DNA of 64,000 nt. Source: Ephydatia muelleri (taxonomy: Eukaryota; Porifera; Demospongiae; Spongillida; Spongillidae). Made by a program: the position numbers and the translations under genes. Numbering within the stretch: position 1 is the stretch's first letter; every line of letters starts with the position of its first letter. Below are positions 41,001 through 56,000 of the stretch, in pieces. The notes below the pieces were generated by a model. The model was not told the origin of the DNA and ran no database searches. It saw nothing but the letters and a program-made list of their open reading frames with translations. The stretch is taken from positions 3,789,314 through 3,853,313 of the forward strand of contig JABACO010000005.1 in assembly GCA_013339895.1 (NCBI GenBank), read 5' to 3'.

Positions 41001-44000
41001 CATCATCTATCAGTACATTTTGCTGCTTGAATTTTCAGTTGCTCCTAGTGCCCCACACTTATCAGTAAGTGCTAAACTAAATGGACTGGAAGTGAGCTGC
41101 TCTTCTGGAGATCAGGATACCTACTGTAACATCACCAGCTGCTAAATAATACTAAGGGCTCTGGAGTGGGTGGTTGCAACAATTGCAGTGTATAATAACA
41201 AATGATTATCATAACCTCAGCCCGACAGGTTCCATATACACTATAGATTGATGAAGTCATTACGTAAACATACCTTGTGGATTCAGATTTAGTGGATTCA
41301 ATTATTATTGCCTCACTGCTTACACCAGCTTTTGTTGATTCATAATTGCGCATACCTTGACAGTAGCTAGATTTCACATGAAAATGGCATAAAGGTATTT
41401 TGAGTGCATTTCAAGGCTGATAGTTAGTAACTAAAGTGTGCCAATGGATAAATGCATCAGAGCCTTAAGACACATAGCCGATATGCGTGTGTCAACAGAG
41501 AGAGGGATTAAAAGGTTGTTACCTTTGCAGATATAGTGCCTGTGCTCACATTGTACCATCACACATGATGTCTTCTCCATGTGACCCCACCTACATGTAA
41601 ATATTACTCGTAAAACATGTGCTTTAAAATGCGTTCAGCATCTAAGTTGTTATGCGCATGTACATGTAGGCTCCCCTCCCACATTCTTAATTAGCTCTCT
41701 CCTCCCGCATTCTTAATTAGCTCTCTCCTCCCACACTCATCCACCCCCAATTAAATAATCTCAAACCCAGTGCCAATGGCCACCCAATAGCCCCCCCCCC
41801 CCCCCCCCCCCCCCCCGAAGCATAGCCTCTGCTGTGCACCTGCATGTATGGCCCACTCTCTCCCCACCCCCATACACACATGCACCCTCACCTAAAACAT
41901 GGCTTCTTAGATAATACAGCATGTTGTCAACCCCATGGCAACCCCATGGTGGGAGAGGTCTCTGTGTGCAAATCTCTATAGCCGGTCATGTTGAAACAAT
42001 TTGAATTGTACAGTGAAGTTAGATTTACGATGATGCCTTCCCTACCAACCCTGTTGTGTATTCCTGATCTTGTTGCATTGTGAATGCAACAATAAAAGTG
42101 CACACGTGTGTGGAGTGTGTGAGGAAAGTTGATGCATGTGAGTATAAATTCATGATGTATACAAATGTTACGAAATACACTGTTTGATTACATGTACACA
42201 CACACATTTGTATGGCCCATCATGAGCACACATGACCCATGGACCACACATGATCCATGGACCACACATGACCCATGGACCTTGGACCACACTTGAGCAC
42301 ACATGACCCATGGACCATGGACCACACATGACCACACATGACCCTGGACCACACATGACACACTTGACCCTGGACCACACTTGAGAACACATGACCCATG
42401 GACCCTGGACCACACAACCACACATGGCCCATGGACCACACATGACCCATGGACCACACACGACCACACATGACCCTTGGACCACACTTGAGCACACATG
42501 ACCCTGGACCACACATGACCACACATGACCCATGGACCACACATGACCACACATAACCCTTGGACCACACATGACCACACATGACCCACGGACCACACTT
42601 GACCCATGGACCACACATGACCCATGGACCACACATGACCCATGGACCACACATGACCCATAGACCACACATGACCCATGGACCACACTTGAGCATGCAT
42701 GTACTCAGTGGCAGATTGCATATGTACTTCGAAAAAGTAGGTAAACACTCATTATTTGTATACTATAATTTGTTTATATGCTCAATTGTGGTTTGATTCA
42801 CAACGCTGCCTAGCTAGCAAACAAGAACTTTTGCATTTCACCAGATGTAACATGACACACACACGCATGAGATTGGACAGCATTTGTAACCATACATGTA
42901 CATGTACAGTAGCTGCTTACAACATACATGTAGGTACTACATACATGTAGGTACTACATACATGTAGGTACTACATACATGTAGGTACTACATACATGTA
43001 GGTACTAAGTACATGTAGGTACTATGTAAACTGAAGGGGTGTTCGTAGTGTGTTGTTATAGAATGCATACAATGGAAGGGAAGGGAAGTATGAGGGCTGT
43101 GGTGGTTGAGAGGGTTGAGTAAGTGGGAGGGGTGCAACAGCTACTGTCCTCCCCCTGCTAACTACAGGCTTCGTCATGTGGGTATATAAGTCAAAGATTA
43201 CAGTGTTTTCTTACTAAACTAGTAAAAATTAATTATTATTATTATTATATGTAAGGTTCACTTGGATCCAGATTCCAATGAATTCCAATGATTATTGCTT
43301 GTCCACTTGCACCAGCATTTGACTTCTACACTATAATTTTTTTTTAAATCTTGAAAAAACATGCGCTTGTTCTCTTTTCATAGAAATGATCGATAGTAAT
43401 CAAACGTGGTCCTGGATCGATGAGGTTCCACTCTTGCCAGAGATTTGAGCATACATGTAGTTAAAACTTATGACTTGAGCTTCATTAGTCACGGAGGATA
43501 TGGTGATTGGAAAGATGCCAGTTTGCTCTTTTGCTATCATATGGAGCCAAGAAATGCTTCTCAGTTGCAGGAAATGCGCTGGCTTCTTGGCCCTCCGCCC
43601 CAGACCCTCTAGTTAAAGGGTATGGGCCACACACCTCTCCCCATTGGCCTAACCAATTTTCTAGTGCTTCCAATGGGCCTGTTGCAGGGGCGGACGCAGG
43701 GGGGGGGGTCCGTGGTGTCCGGACCCCCCCCCCCCCCCCGACCCCTCCCCTTGCTATATCATGTTAACCTCTTTATTACATCGGATGCATATGGCTACAA
43801 AGCGTACTTCGTCAATACTCTCGTATAGCCCCCCAAAAGCTTCCGCGCCACATCCCCCTCCCGCACCCTCCCCCTATTTATTTTTCATGTTGGACCCCCC
43901 CCCTTCAGAATTCCTGTATCCGCCCCTGTGTTGTAGGATCGGACACACTGTTTTACCTTGATAGTTGTGGGCAGAAAGTTAGTAACCAGGAAATGTAACC

Positions 44001-47000
44001 CCCTGGGTGTGGCCAATTTATAAATGCTCTGAGTGTTAAGACATATAGCCTATAGAATGAAATGCCCCTGATAGTAATGTGTGGTCATGTACATGTAATT
44101 ATGGGGTTAAGTGACCTTTGTTGATCGAGAAGTTGTGGCCTAATAAGTACATGTAGGTTAAGTAATATAAAAGCCCTAGGTAGCCAAAATAAAAGGGCAT
44201 TATGAGGTTAATAAAGTTAACTGATTGAATCTGACATCAATAAAGAATCAGTATGGGGTTAAGTCACCTACTGGTAGCTGAAAACTATGCCTGGGTATGG
44301 CCAAAATAGAGGGAGCATAAGTTATGTATTGTAGGGAAAAACTTTACGTATCAGCACACGAGCTTGCATGTGTGTCCTGTAGTGTATGCACACATGAACA
44401 ATCACTCTCAATCCAATCAAAACTCTCCGTGAAGACAGTGTACTACCATAATTGTTACCGTACAGATTCAACTATCTATACTGCTGGGAAAAACTTGCTC
44501 ACCTGTGCTCACAATGTACCTTGCACATACACTTGCTTCTTGGCCCTCTGCCCCAGACCCTCTAGTTAAAGGGGTATGGGCCACACCCCTCTCCCCATTG
44601 GCCTGACCAATTTTCTAGTGCTTCCAACGGGCCTGTTGTAGGATCGGACACACTGTTTTACCTTGACAGTTGTGGGCAGAAAGTTAGTAACCAGGAAATT
44701 TAAACCCCTGGGTGTGGCCAATGTATTAATGCTTTGAGTATTGAAATGCCCCTGCATAGTGATGTGTGGTCATGTACATGTAATTATGGGGTTAAGTGAT
44801 CTTTGCTGATAAGGAAGTTGTGGCCTAAATAGAACATGTAGGTTAAGTAATATAAAAGCCCTGGGTAGCCAAAATAAAAGGGTAATAAAGTTAACTGATC
44901 GAATCTGACATCAATAAAGAATCAGTATGGGGTTAAGTCACCTACTGGTAGCTAAAACTATGCTTGGGTATGGCCAAAATAGAGGGAGCATAAGTTATGT
45001 ACTGTAGGGAAAAACTTTATGTATCAGCACACGAGCTTGCATGTGTGTACTGTAGTGTATGCACACATGAACAATCACTCTCAATCCAATCAAAACTCTC
45101 CGTGAAGACAGTGTACTACCATAAGTGTTACCATACAGACTCAACTATCTATACTACAGGGAAATACACTTTATGTAACTTGAATGTGCATGCAGTGTAC
45201 ATGTGTGTATGCACAGGCTGGCATGTTTTGCTCACCTGTGCTCACAATGTACCTTGCACATACACAATGTCTACCATTCCCTACAGTGTATGTAAACCCC
45301 AACTGCATGGAGTGTACCAGAATATTACTTGAAAAGCATGTGTTAATTAAAACAGGTTCGGCACCATTAAATGTTAAATAGGAGTTGCATTGTAAGGAGA
45401 GTTGATACATTTACATTCATGCAAAACACTAGTGCGCGTGTGTCCCATGGCTGACCCACACATGCGTTTACACTTGTTGCTGTGCGGTACTGAAGTTTAT
45501 TTAATAATTTGAGATTTGTTTAATAGAAAGGGCTGTAAGATTTTCTGTCATGGCGCAACACTATTTATATTACATGTACATGTATACAGCCTCCATACAT
45601 GTATGTGCTCTCAATCCATATGTTTATGCCACTTCTGCACTGACATTATTTATGTGCTAAAGCTGAATACAATACAATTGTCTAGTTACACCTACATGTA
45701 CATCAATGTAAACATATGCATTCTAATCTATTGGGATGTCCAGTTGCTCCTAGTGCCCCACACCTATCAGTAAGTGCTAAACTAAATGGACTGGCTGTGA
45801 GCTGCTCTTCTGGAGATCAGGATACCTACTGTAACGTCACCATTCAGATGAATGGAGCAGTTCAATCTGTTGCTGCAAACACTACATTCAATGGACTGAC
45901 CAGTAACATGATGTATCCAATTAGTGCAAGAGCTATTAATAGGTGTGGAGATTATTTAGAAACAAGTGCATCGCATTGGACATGTAAGGCTTAGTTAATA
46001 ATTGGTATGAAATCATCCTGGTCTATTATTAAAATATCAGTACCCGAAGCTCCACCTACTTTTACAATCATAGTTCTCCAATCATTAATCAATGAGTCAG
46101 CAACCCAGCTGAATATCTCCTGGAGCCACATTGTGAGTTTGTGCATTCTTTGTTAGATGTAAATGAACGATTAACACTGCTGCTACACAGGGTGGCAATG
46201 TATCACAGTATATGGTCAAGTCCATATCTGGGATGAACACCTTCACATCTCAAGTATCAGTCCAGAGCTTCTGTGTTGCTTTGAGCTGTGCATATCACCA
46301 AATTGTGAAAACAACTGGAAGTAGCTACACTATAACCATTTCATCAGTCAATGATGGAGGAGTGGGTCCAGAGAGTGATCCAGTTCAAGGTATGTCCGAT
46401 TACCATCAGATTCCATTTTGAATCAGATCAATATAAGTAATTGTTCATAGGTGCAATTAGTGCACAGACCTGTAACAACCTAGAGTTGAATATTTTCATG
46501 CCTCACGCATCAATCAAAGGCTTTTGAATTGCTTTTCAAGAGTGCTTTGTGTAGCATTGAACAATAGTGAACAGGAAGCAGCAATGTTGTTAGTGCATTA
46601 AAACATTTTCTTAAACCAAATAGGACAGTTTCCGAGAAAATGAGCCTTCACTTATATACATGTATGAAATGCCTTATGTTTAAATAGTTATAACTTTTAT
46701 ACCGTAAGCACTATCGAGTTCCTATTTTCAACACTTCATACTACACCATTTTTACTATTTGGGGGTATTGCACTAGTTCCTTGCTGATGCTACGAGGTCC
46801 TATACCCCATTGGGTTTAAAACCACCACACTTCAGGTAGGAGCATTCAAATAACTTCAATTCGGAGTGTACGTAGACTGGGTTCCTGTCGCTAGTGATAT
46901 GTTCTGTATGTTAATTTTGTCCTATCCATTACAGGGATACCGCTGTGCAAAGTTAATGTACATTTTCCTACTTGATTCACGCCAATAATGTTCCCATACA

Positions 47001-50000
47001 TTGAATTGGACGCAGTTTGCCAAAATGATTGGCGCGAAACGACTGGGAAAATGTACATCAACATTCACACAGCAGTATCTCTGTAACGGGTAGATTAACG
47101 AACAAAACAAATCATCTTACACTCCAAATTTGAAGCTATTTGAACACTCCTACCAGAAGATGTGGATTTGTTGAACCCCATGGGGTATCGGACCTCTTGG
47201 CATCAGCAAGGAGCTAGTGCAATGCCCCAGAAAATATTTTCCTGTAGTGAAATAGTCGAGTATGAAGCATTGAAAATAGGGACTCGATAGTTTTTATGGT
47301 ACGGAAGGTATCACTATTCAAGCATAAGGCATTTTTATAACGTTTTATAATTATAAATATGGAAAGGCTCATTTTCTCGGAAACTGTTCCGAATAACTTT
47401 TTTATACATGTACATACTTAAATACAGTGTAGATGGGTGAAAGGAGCATCGATATGTAACTGTATTACACATGTCCATTCCACATTTGAAAGCACAGGAC
47501 AGTCAAAATCAAGTTTGAGTGCATCATATTCAGGTCAGTATACGTGATTGTAGCATCTGTCCATAAGAATAAAGGAACAGCATCATTAATAGACAAAGTT
47601 TTAATATTAATTGAATGCTTCAATTTAGTACCTTTGCAGAGTTGTGACTATAGGACTAATGTGACTTATTCATCTTTCATTGAATTTCAGAAGTTGCTGT
47701 TGGAGTAGGAATTGGGATACCACTTCTGATTATTGTGATTTGCATAGCTGCTGCATTTATGTTTGTTGTTCATGTCAGGAAGATACGGGCTGGCCACTCT
47801 TATTCGCCACAAGCTAGGTAAATTAATTTTTTGTTGTGGTTGTGAGGTAAATAATCTGTAGTCTCACTTATACATTGAACTGCGAAGACCTGAACCGAAC
47901 GATTCATCTGAAATGAATGTAAGTGATCATTATGAACTATTGACACGTGCTGTACAGTGTAGTGCAATGACATGTAAAACAAATTAGGCTACACATGCAA
48001 ATAGATAAATTGACACCGCATTTCTTAGGACTGTATTTTGTGTGTTCATACGATGGAATTATTTTCCTAAAATACATGTATGTGCACTAAGTATGTTGTT
48101 TATGCAGTTGATAGCTTGTCATTACATAGCCAACTGTTGCACCTTTTGCCTTAAGGTATCTGGAAATATTAAAACTCAAGAAAACATTTCTTATCAGTAA
48201 GTCTAAATTTTATGTAACCACAACAAAAGAAACTACTCCATTTCCATTGCCTACTATTGATGCACTGTTTATTTGTGACTACCCAGACCAATTCTAAAGA
48301 CTTCATCTGAGGTTAGTGCTCCGCTTCTGTATTGGCTGTTCACATACTGTATTTGATGTGCATGTTGCTATCAAGAAACGTGTTCATTGGTTCAAAAACA
48401 GCCTTCCATCCACATGTGTGAAACTGATGCAAACACATCTACATGTACATGATGCAATATGCATGTAACGTGTTTGTAATGTGATGATACCAAACTATAG
48501 GAAACAAGACATACCCTTGAGGATATCTGAGTTTAGTAGTGTATTGTGAATATATACATGTATGTTGTGTATGATTATAGAGGAATAATGCATAATTGTA
48601 TTAACTGAAGTAGGTCCCCTTAATACAAAGCAACTGTAAGTTGGAGTTGCTCTCGGTCTGTAGCTCTGGTATTGTACATTCTGCAGCCATCAAATTCGTT
48701 TTGTATTTGTTTATTCTTTTTTTTTTATACCTCTGATTGATTATCATTGTATTCAAATGCAAGAAGAATGTTAGTGCACTGGAGTTGAAAGGTATAACTA
48801 TAGAACAACCAGGTGAGAATGACATGTGCTGTAGCGTATACCGTGATATGAAGTCAGATTGAAAATTTATAACAGTTTCACAAAAGAGCGACAATGCTGC
48901 ACAGCAAGGCAATAGCACTCAATGTATTGCATCTGAAGACAGAGCCTCAGTTCAGAATCCTTCTGATGACACAACTCTGCCTCAGTTGGTAGATCACAAG
49001 CATACTCATCAATTAGTAATAAGTGACCAAGAACGTTTGACACCATTACAACAATCAACCATTCATTCAGCATCCAAAGAATGCAAAACATCTCAATCTG
49101 GCTTAATATGTCATGAAAGAAAGGTATTCTGTGTTTGAGACTAGTGTTAAATTTGTGCATTGTATGTACAGAATAAATGAAATTGCTTACATGTGGAATA
49201 CAGTAGTAAAACATTTTTTCATGTTCTGAATGTATAATTTAAGGTGAGCCCGTCAAGCTGCCATGTACATGTACAGAGACACTTGTCAGACTTGTTGCAA
49301 TGTGATCATTTGCATCAAAATGTACAGACAAATTGATTGTAAGTTGAACCCCTAAATACAGACTCCCTGACATAAGGGACACCTTGATAAGCAGGACACT
49401 ATATCTAGGTCCCAAACAACTTTGGAAAGTTCAAACCCCTGAAAAAGACAACTTGATAATCAGCTCAGGACAATTTAATAGGGTCCTAAAAGGGTCCGCA
49501 TATAGGGGTTCAACCACATATGATGCGTGCACACCTATTAGTGTATGTATGTAACCTGTGTTGTATTTTGTAGTGTATATGTGTACATGTACTTGTATGG
49601 TGTGCTTAAATGTGTAAAGTGCACGTTTTTCATAGCTCTGAATCTGATATTGCTCCATAATGCCATTTTGGTGAACAAGGTCAAGGTAGCATTACATGCT
49701 GATGATAACTAGTACTAGAGTATTAATAATGTGTGTAAGTTGTTTGTTAAAGTATTATAGCAGGTCTTCATACCCCACTCCCAGCCTTAGCCCTAATGAC
49801 CAGATTGTTACACGTCATATAAGAAAACATGATTTATAATACATGCTCACACAGAACAGGCATCATATATACACACTGTGATGAAGGGGTTCCCCTCTCT
49901 GAAGAAGGCAGCACATCCTTTTATAAGGGAGTTTGGGTGCTCAACTTGTCATGTTTGTTGAGGTTCTTCTCCACCTGGCTGAGGTGGAGCTGTGCGTCGA

Positions 50001-53000
50001 GAAAGGATGCATGCTCTTTTCTGATCCACCTGAGAGGACCTGCGAAGGGCAATGGTAGAATAAAACTGAACATGAGTGTGTGAGGGTCTTAGTACCAGTG
50101 AAGGAGAAGTCTGGTTACCAGTGAGGGAGGGGTTTGGGTACCAGAGAGTGATGGTCTGGGTACTGGTAGTGAGGTGCTGGGTACCAGTCAGTTCCAGTGT
50201 TTATTTAGATGTTTTACATGTGCCTTCACGAATTAAAATCAATAGCCGTGATGATGTGTATTGGTTCTTGACTGAGGCCAGCTAAGGATCTATTTTGGTA
50301 TAGTATAACATGTAGATCAGTGTACCTAACTTGCAACACTCTGAAACTCTTCTTGAAGCAAGACCCTCATTGAGTGGGAGTTGTGAGGTGACAGCTAATG
50401 ATCACATGATCCCACCTCATTTACAGCCCAGCTTGCATCATTTCTATGAGGCCATTAAAAATTACAGGATGGGGCAGGAGGAGCAATGCTGGTTTTGCTC
50501 CGCCTCTCTCTTTATCTGCCATGTACAGCTCCTCCTATTCATCCCTACTTGTGCAGTGTGTACTTACAAATAATTGATTGTCTGCATCAGTATGATTGCA
50601 AATTAATGGATTGCAATACAGATGTGCTCAAATTTAAATGTACCATTTTTGTGTTGTTCATTAAGTGCATAGCAATTATGTTTCACCTACGTGTATTAAT
50701 TGCAAATTAGGCACATGTTTATATGTTATATTCATCTATCTCTATTTGATTTTCTATGAATTCTTCAGTCACTCGACAGAATACCACATTATATTAAAGC
50801 CCCACATAATGGAACTGTTTTAACCATTCAAGATAGTCAACTGGTCTTCAAAACAAACAATTACATTCCTGACAACACACAATTGTGGTATGTCGATGAC
50901 CAACCAGATAATTCATTTATGATTGTTTCGAAGATTAACAAAATGGTATTGGCGTGTATTGAAAGTGAAATTGTTGTTCAAGAGAGACATGGTGATGACT
51001 GTCAGAAATGGTTGCAAGATAGCAACACAATTGTGTGTTCAAAGTACCAAACTGTAATATGTGTTAAGGACCCAGAAAATGTGCCAGTATGTGTGAAGAA
51101 AGCATCAAGACATGGATATCATCTATGTTGCCTTCAATCCAGCGTAAGTGTTACTTCACCACAATTGCTTGCAGACTAGAAAACTAACCCATTGTATTTA
51201 ATTGTCACTAGAAATGGTATTACATGAGATATAGTGATGCTGAGTAGTTCTTGGTTTAAAATAAAGGTTCAATTTTAAGTGACGCTCTCATGAATCATTT
51301 ATTAATTCCCCTTTCAAAGGTTAACAATGCAAGTCAATCAATGGTGTTCTAGACGTATCGATAAAGACTGTCATTTAAATAAACGGTCTGAAGCTGTAAT
51401 AATTGTTGTTTTTAATAGATTGAATCTTGAATGAAAGATTTAGTAACTCTTAGTGTTCACCTATGTGTGTGGTTCATTATATCACTGAAATTGTATGAAA
51501 TAATTCACCATGCTTATGGGACATTCCTTATTGATTCCAATATTGGCATCCCTCGTGAAAATAATTGTAGAAAATCACAATAATATCTCGTAACGACGAT
51601 TCATATTTAGTATCTTGTATTAATTATAATGGCAATGGCAACTACCATTTATAAACCGCGATTATCTACAATTGAAATAAGACCTAACACATGTTTTTTT
51701 CAAGATTTCAATATTCTAGAAGTCTGAAATGTTCTCTACACATTGTTTCTTATGCACTAAGAATTGGAGTATCTGTCATGAAGTTGTAAGGCTCTGAATT
51801 TAATTAGTCATACATTTGGATGCAAGCGTTACATTTCTGTTGCAAGTACTGGAAATTTTATTATGTATGTGTTTGGTCCCTTTTCGCAGAAATGATCCCA
51901 ATTCTTTCTAAATGGAATGTATTATAATAAAACATTATTGCAATCCTATAATGCATCTGTGAATCCATGACTTGTTTCTATTGGAATATTAGCTCAAGGT
52001 CCCGATGTGCTTGGTGGATGAAGAGAATGATTCCGTGCTGGAGATCAGTGATGATAAAGTGATATTCAACCCAAATGTGGATTTCACCAACCTCAATCAG
52101 CACTGGTACATCTACCCAGACAGTCAGAGGGACAAAACGTTTACAATAGTGTCAAGGAAGGAGCAGAAATTATTGCAATTGCATGACAATAATGAGCTGA
52201 TAGTTAAGCAGTGTGACTCTGAAGGGGTAGCTGCAATATGGACAATCGACCATGGATATTTTCATACAGAAAGCAAAAGATTTAAAGTCTACCCAATGGT
52301 AGGTTCTTATTTGTTATAATTGTCAAACATGGAGAAGGTGTGTTGTGTGGGGAGACAATGTACTTTACTCCTGTTTTTGATTAAATGTAACTGTTTTGCT
52401 AACAAAAAGTTTTTTCTAGAATGAATTTAAATGGATATTTACATAAAATGACACCGATTAGTGTAAAATTGTTAACACTGTGTCTTACTGCATTTCATCC
52501 TTTTTTATAATCAGCTGTCTCTATAATAAAGTATGTCTGTATACGTAATCACACTATTCACAAACTCCTTTATTAGAAATGTCAGATTCTTGGCCCAAGA
52601 TCGAATGCGTCATTTTACATGCTGTTCATATATTAGCAACTTGGCTTGGCCTATGTTAAAATCTCCAGCAATAATTCTATCTCAGAAGTTTGAAATGTTA
52701 CATGCATGTAATCTTTCAATATTATATGTGTAATTATTGTTTAACTGTGCAAAATGGCCTTTATTGCCACTGGTATGTGTACAATTGAAACAGTCATACT
52801 GTAGAATTTTTAAATTTGTATTCTAATACTTTGATATTAAACATGCTTACTGTACATTTGAAGTAGTTGATATAAGACCTGCTTCATTCACAGTATACAG
52901 ATTACATTTGAATAGAAAAAATATATATTTACACATGCATGCAATTTTGCCTACTATAAATATCAAATCAATTTTATTAAAATATATTATGTGCATCATG

Positions 53001-56000
53001 TGCAACCTTCTGTGCTAATGCTATCTGAACTCTCAATGCTATTGACAGAACAAGTCAAATGTAGAGTGAGAAGTATAGTTTACTTCCAAGCCGTGGTGCT
53101 GCTAGCATAAGTGATAGGAAATCCATGCAGCCTTTAAATTAAGCATTATCATATAACTGTGTACGTTTCATTGTTTAGTTGTTGGTATCTACAACATTTC
53201 ATCACAAAAATGTTTCTTTATGTGGTAATTAACAATTGCTCAATGTCATTGCCTTTGGTATATGACACGTTAGAAACAATATACCATGATAGTCATAAGA
53301 ATCAAAATGTATTACTTTCCTGCAGTTCAAGAATTGCTTCATGATCAGATTCAAGTCCCATTACCTGACTTGGGATATTTTAGAGGGAAATGTGGTACTC
53401 TGTGACAGCATCAACAAATCCATGCCTTCTGGAAGGCACCTGTGGATACTGGACATTCAACAGGATGGAATTTTCACAATGGCTTCTTCTATTAATAATA
53501 AGATGTTACTTGCTAACAAATACAATACCCTTAAGTGTTGTCATTCCACCAGTGATGATTACGAGCTGTGGAGGCGAGAAGGCAACTTTATACAATCTGT
53601 AAACCCTTCTGGCTATCTTGGTAATCCAAAATCTTATGTTAGTTGTATGAGTAATTGTGGTGTTTCAGGTCCAAACCATGAATGCGGCACAACTCTAAAG
53701 GGTCATTCGTCTCTTGTCATCATGGGCTGTAAGCAGGATACTGACAAGAGGCAACTGAAATGTGAATCTACAAAAGTGGTAAGTGTCTTGTATGTACTGT
53801 TTCTGCACTATTATTGGCATATTAGCTATCGAAAAACGTTTGCTATTGTATTGGCACTGCATGAGCGTAATCATCTAAATCCAATATACTGGATGTTTGC
53901 AAATGAATACAAAGTTAAAGTTCTCCATATTAAACTTAATTATTGGTTCAAAGAATGAAAATCAAGAGAAGTGCAGTGTCAATAAATTATAATTTGGTGA
54001 TCAAATTTAAACAATGTTTATTGCAAATTACTTCATTTATGTAATTTACTTGTGATGCTCATTCATACTGTCAAAACCCTCACACTCTGAGGAGCTTATT
54101 AAATATCTTGCCATTAAATTGATAAGCAGTTTTCACCTTTTTTTTTGTGCACGGTTGTTTCAATATGACATCATCGAATTACGTAAAATTAAATGATTAA
54201 TTGCAGGCACACTGAATTATAACATTTGATTCATTAACGTTCAGCGCCTACAGCACCCTTCTCATTTACAACATATATTATAGAATAAGTTATGTACTTT
54301 TCATTTTGTTAATTGCTCATGATTTATAACAGCATGACATTATGATGGCTAAAATTCTCGTCCAACAATACGTTTCAACTAGTTTGACATTGCAAAGTTG
54401 ATCTCTTATGCATAGTTAGTTTTACATGGTAATACATACTAATACATGTACATGTAGCTGCTTTTAAATTGCATGCTGTAAATCATCTAATAATGAATTA
54501 GCTATTAGGTATGGCCCTTCATTTTGTGTGGCCGAAGCCGACACGTGCAACAAGCCTGTACTGCAGTACAGGGTTACCATCCATGGGCAACATCAGGCTA
54601 CAAAATACCATCGTAGGTGGCTCAATGCAGCATCGCTACTAAAGCCTAGTAGAGTGTGTAAAGCAAGACATTAGGTATTACTGTTAACCCTGCTGATTGT
54701 GTCTAGCATGGACAATGGCCTATTGTGCATATGCCATCATGTTATGAAAAGGAAACTAGTGGCTGGGGATGTAAATTTTCAACTCTAATACACTACCAGC
54801 GAATTTAGCCTCACACATCTGATTGAGACAAGCAGTGTTGTGGAATAGTATTATAACTTGTCAGTACCGTATACTAAAATAGAATAAATTAATGCTGACC
54901 CCTTCGTATCATGCATGTATTGATCCCAATTGACATTTGCCATAAAATGGTTTATCAGAGCACCCCATGATACTTTGGTGCTTGATATTCCTGATCATAA
55001 GGTAGCTTAGGAGGGTGCATGTGCGTTGAGTTGCTGGCTTCAGACTCTCACACATCTTACAGTGTGGTAAATGGCCCTTGTCAAATTCCAACCAGAAGGC
55101 AGGAGCATATGAAACAGACGTCTTAGCTAAGTTCTTCTGCAAATAGCTTCATTGAGAGTGGTAGAGTCAGCAAGTCATGTGCTCCTTTCCATTAGTCCAT
55201 TTTGATGTCTTATCAGTGCCAAAAGCAAGAACTAATGTATGCATGCCTGCATACTATATGCAACAACCTTCTCTCACTTTCCACCATACCTGAATCCTAT
55301 TTACAGCCTTTAATCTTTGTAAAAGTAAGCTGCACAAGGCTCCAAAAGCAAAGCTTTAAAAAATATTGTGATAGAGACAACAACAGTATAGTCCTAAAAA
55401 AATTGTTTCAATGTTAGGCAATCAATGCCATAAACCACATGTCTTCTTGACTCACACGATTTGCTATAGGGGTGAGACTACTACTGTCACTTGCGGATGT
55501 GCAGCACATCCGCAATTAACCGAAGTAGCAGAACTGTTTCCACCCCTTGTTTCATATTTCATTTCACTTCTGGCAATCTAAGACTAAGGAATGGAGCAAG
55601 AGTCACAGCATTGTAGCTCATTTAATAACATGGAAAAGAATATTTTTGTAGAAACATTGTCTTTTACATGACTTTTCCTTATCAATGTTATATTACTGAA
55701 CATCACAAATATTACCAGAGTTAGCTGTACAGAAATAGTGCATGTGCATTTATTTACATTACTTTGGATCAGTTTTAGAGTAAGGGGGAAAGTAACATTC
55801 GAAGCATACAATATGGTACAGTTCTGCATTACTTGACAAGTGTATTTGTCATAGTAGTACATGTATATCAATTCATTATACAGGTATTACAGGTCACCAA
55901 AATTGTGCATAAAAACACTGGATCAGTCTTGTCCACTGATAATGGCAATTCAAAACTTTCCATATGCTTACGCAACTGTCTACCTCACAGCATTCAAGAT

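Larger units (their letters stand above)
38012..41038. other. First long intron (copy B)
   Basis: Holds the minisatellite (38276-38652), the non-LTR fragment (39149-39995) and a perfect GGGTTAACCCC hairpin (40904-40933). Nothing else recognised. Confidence 0.6.
41146..43580. other. Intronic repeats between the two FN3 exon copies (copy B)
   Basis: Contains the C run (41791-41816), the ATGGACC minisatellite (42222-42695) and the 17-bp repeat (42912-43026). No gene. Confidence 0.5.

Noticed and set aside
42168-42748. Minus-strand frames of 158-186 codons (VVHGS / MCGPWV), also at 9909-10283
   Set aside because: Produced by the CCATGGACCACACATGA minisatellite in three frames at once.
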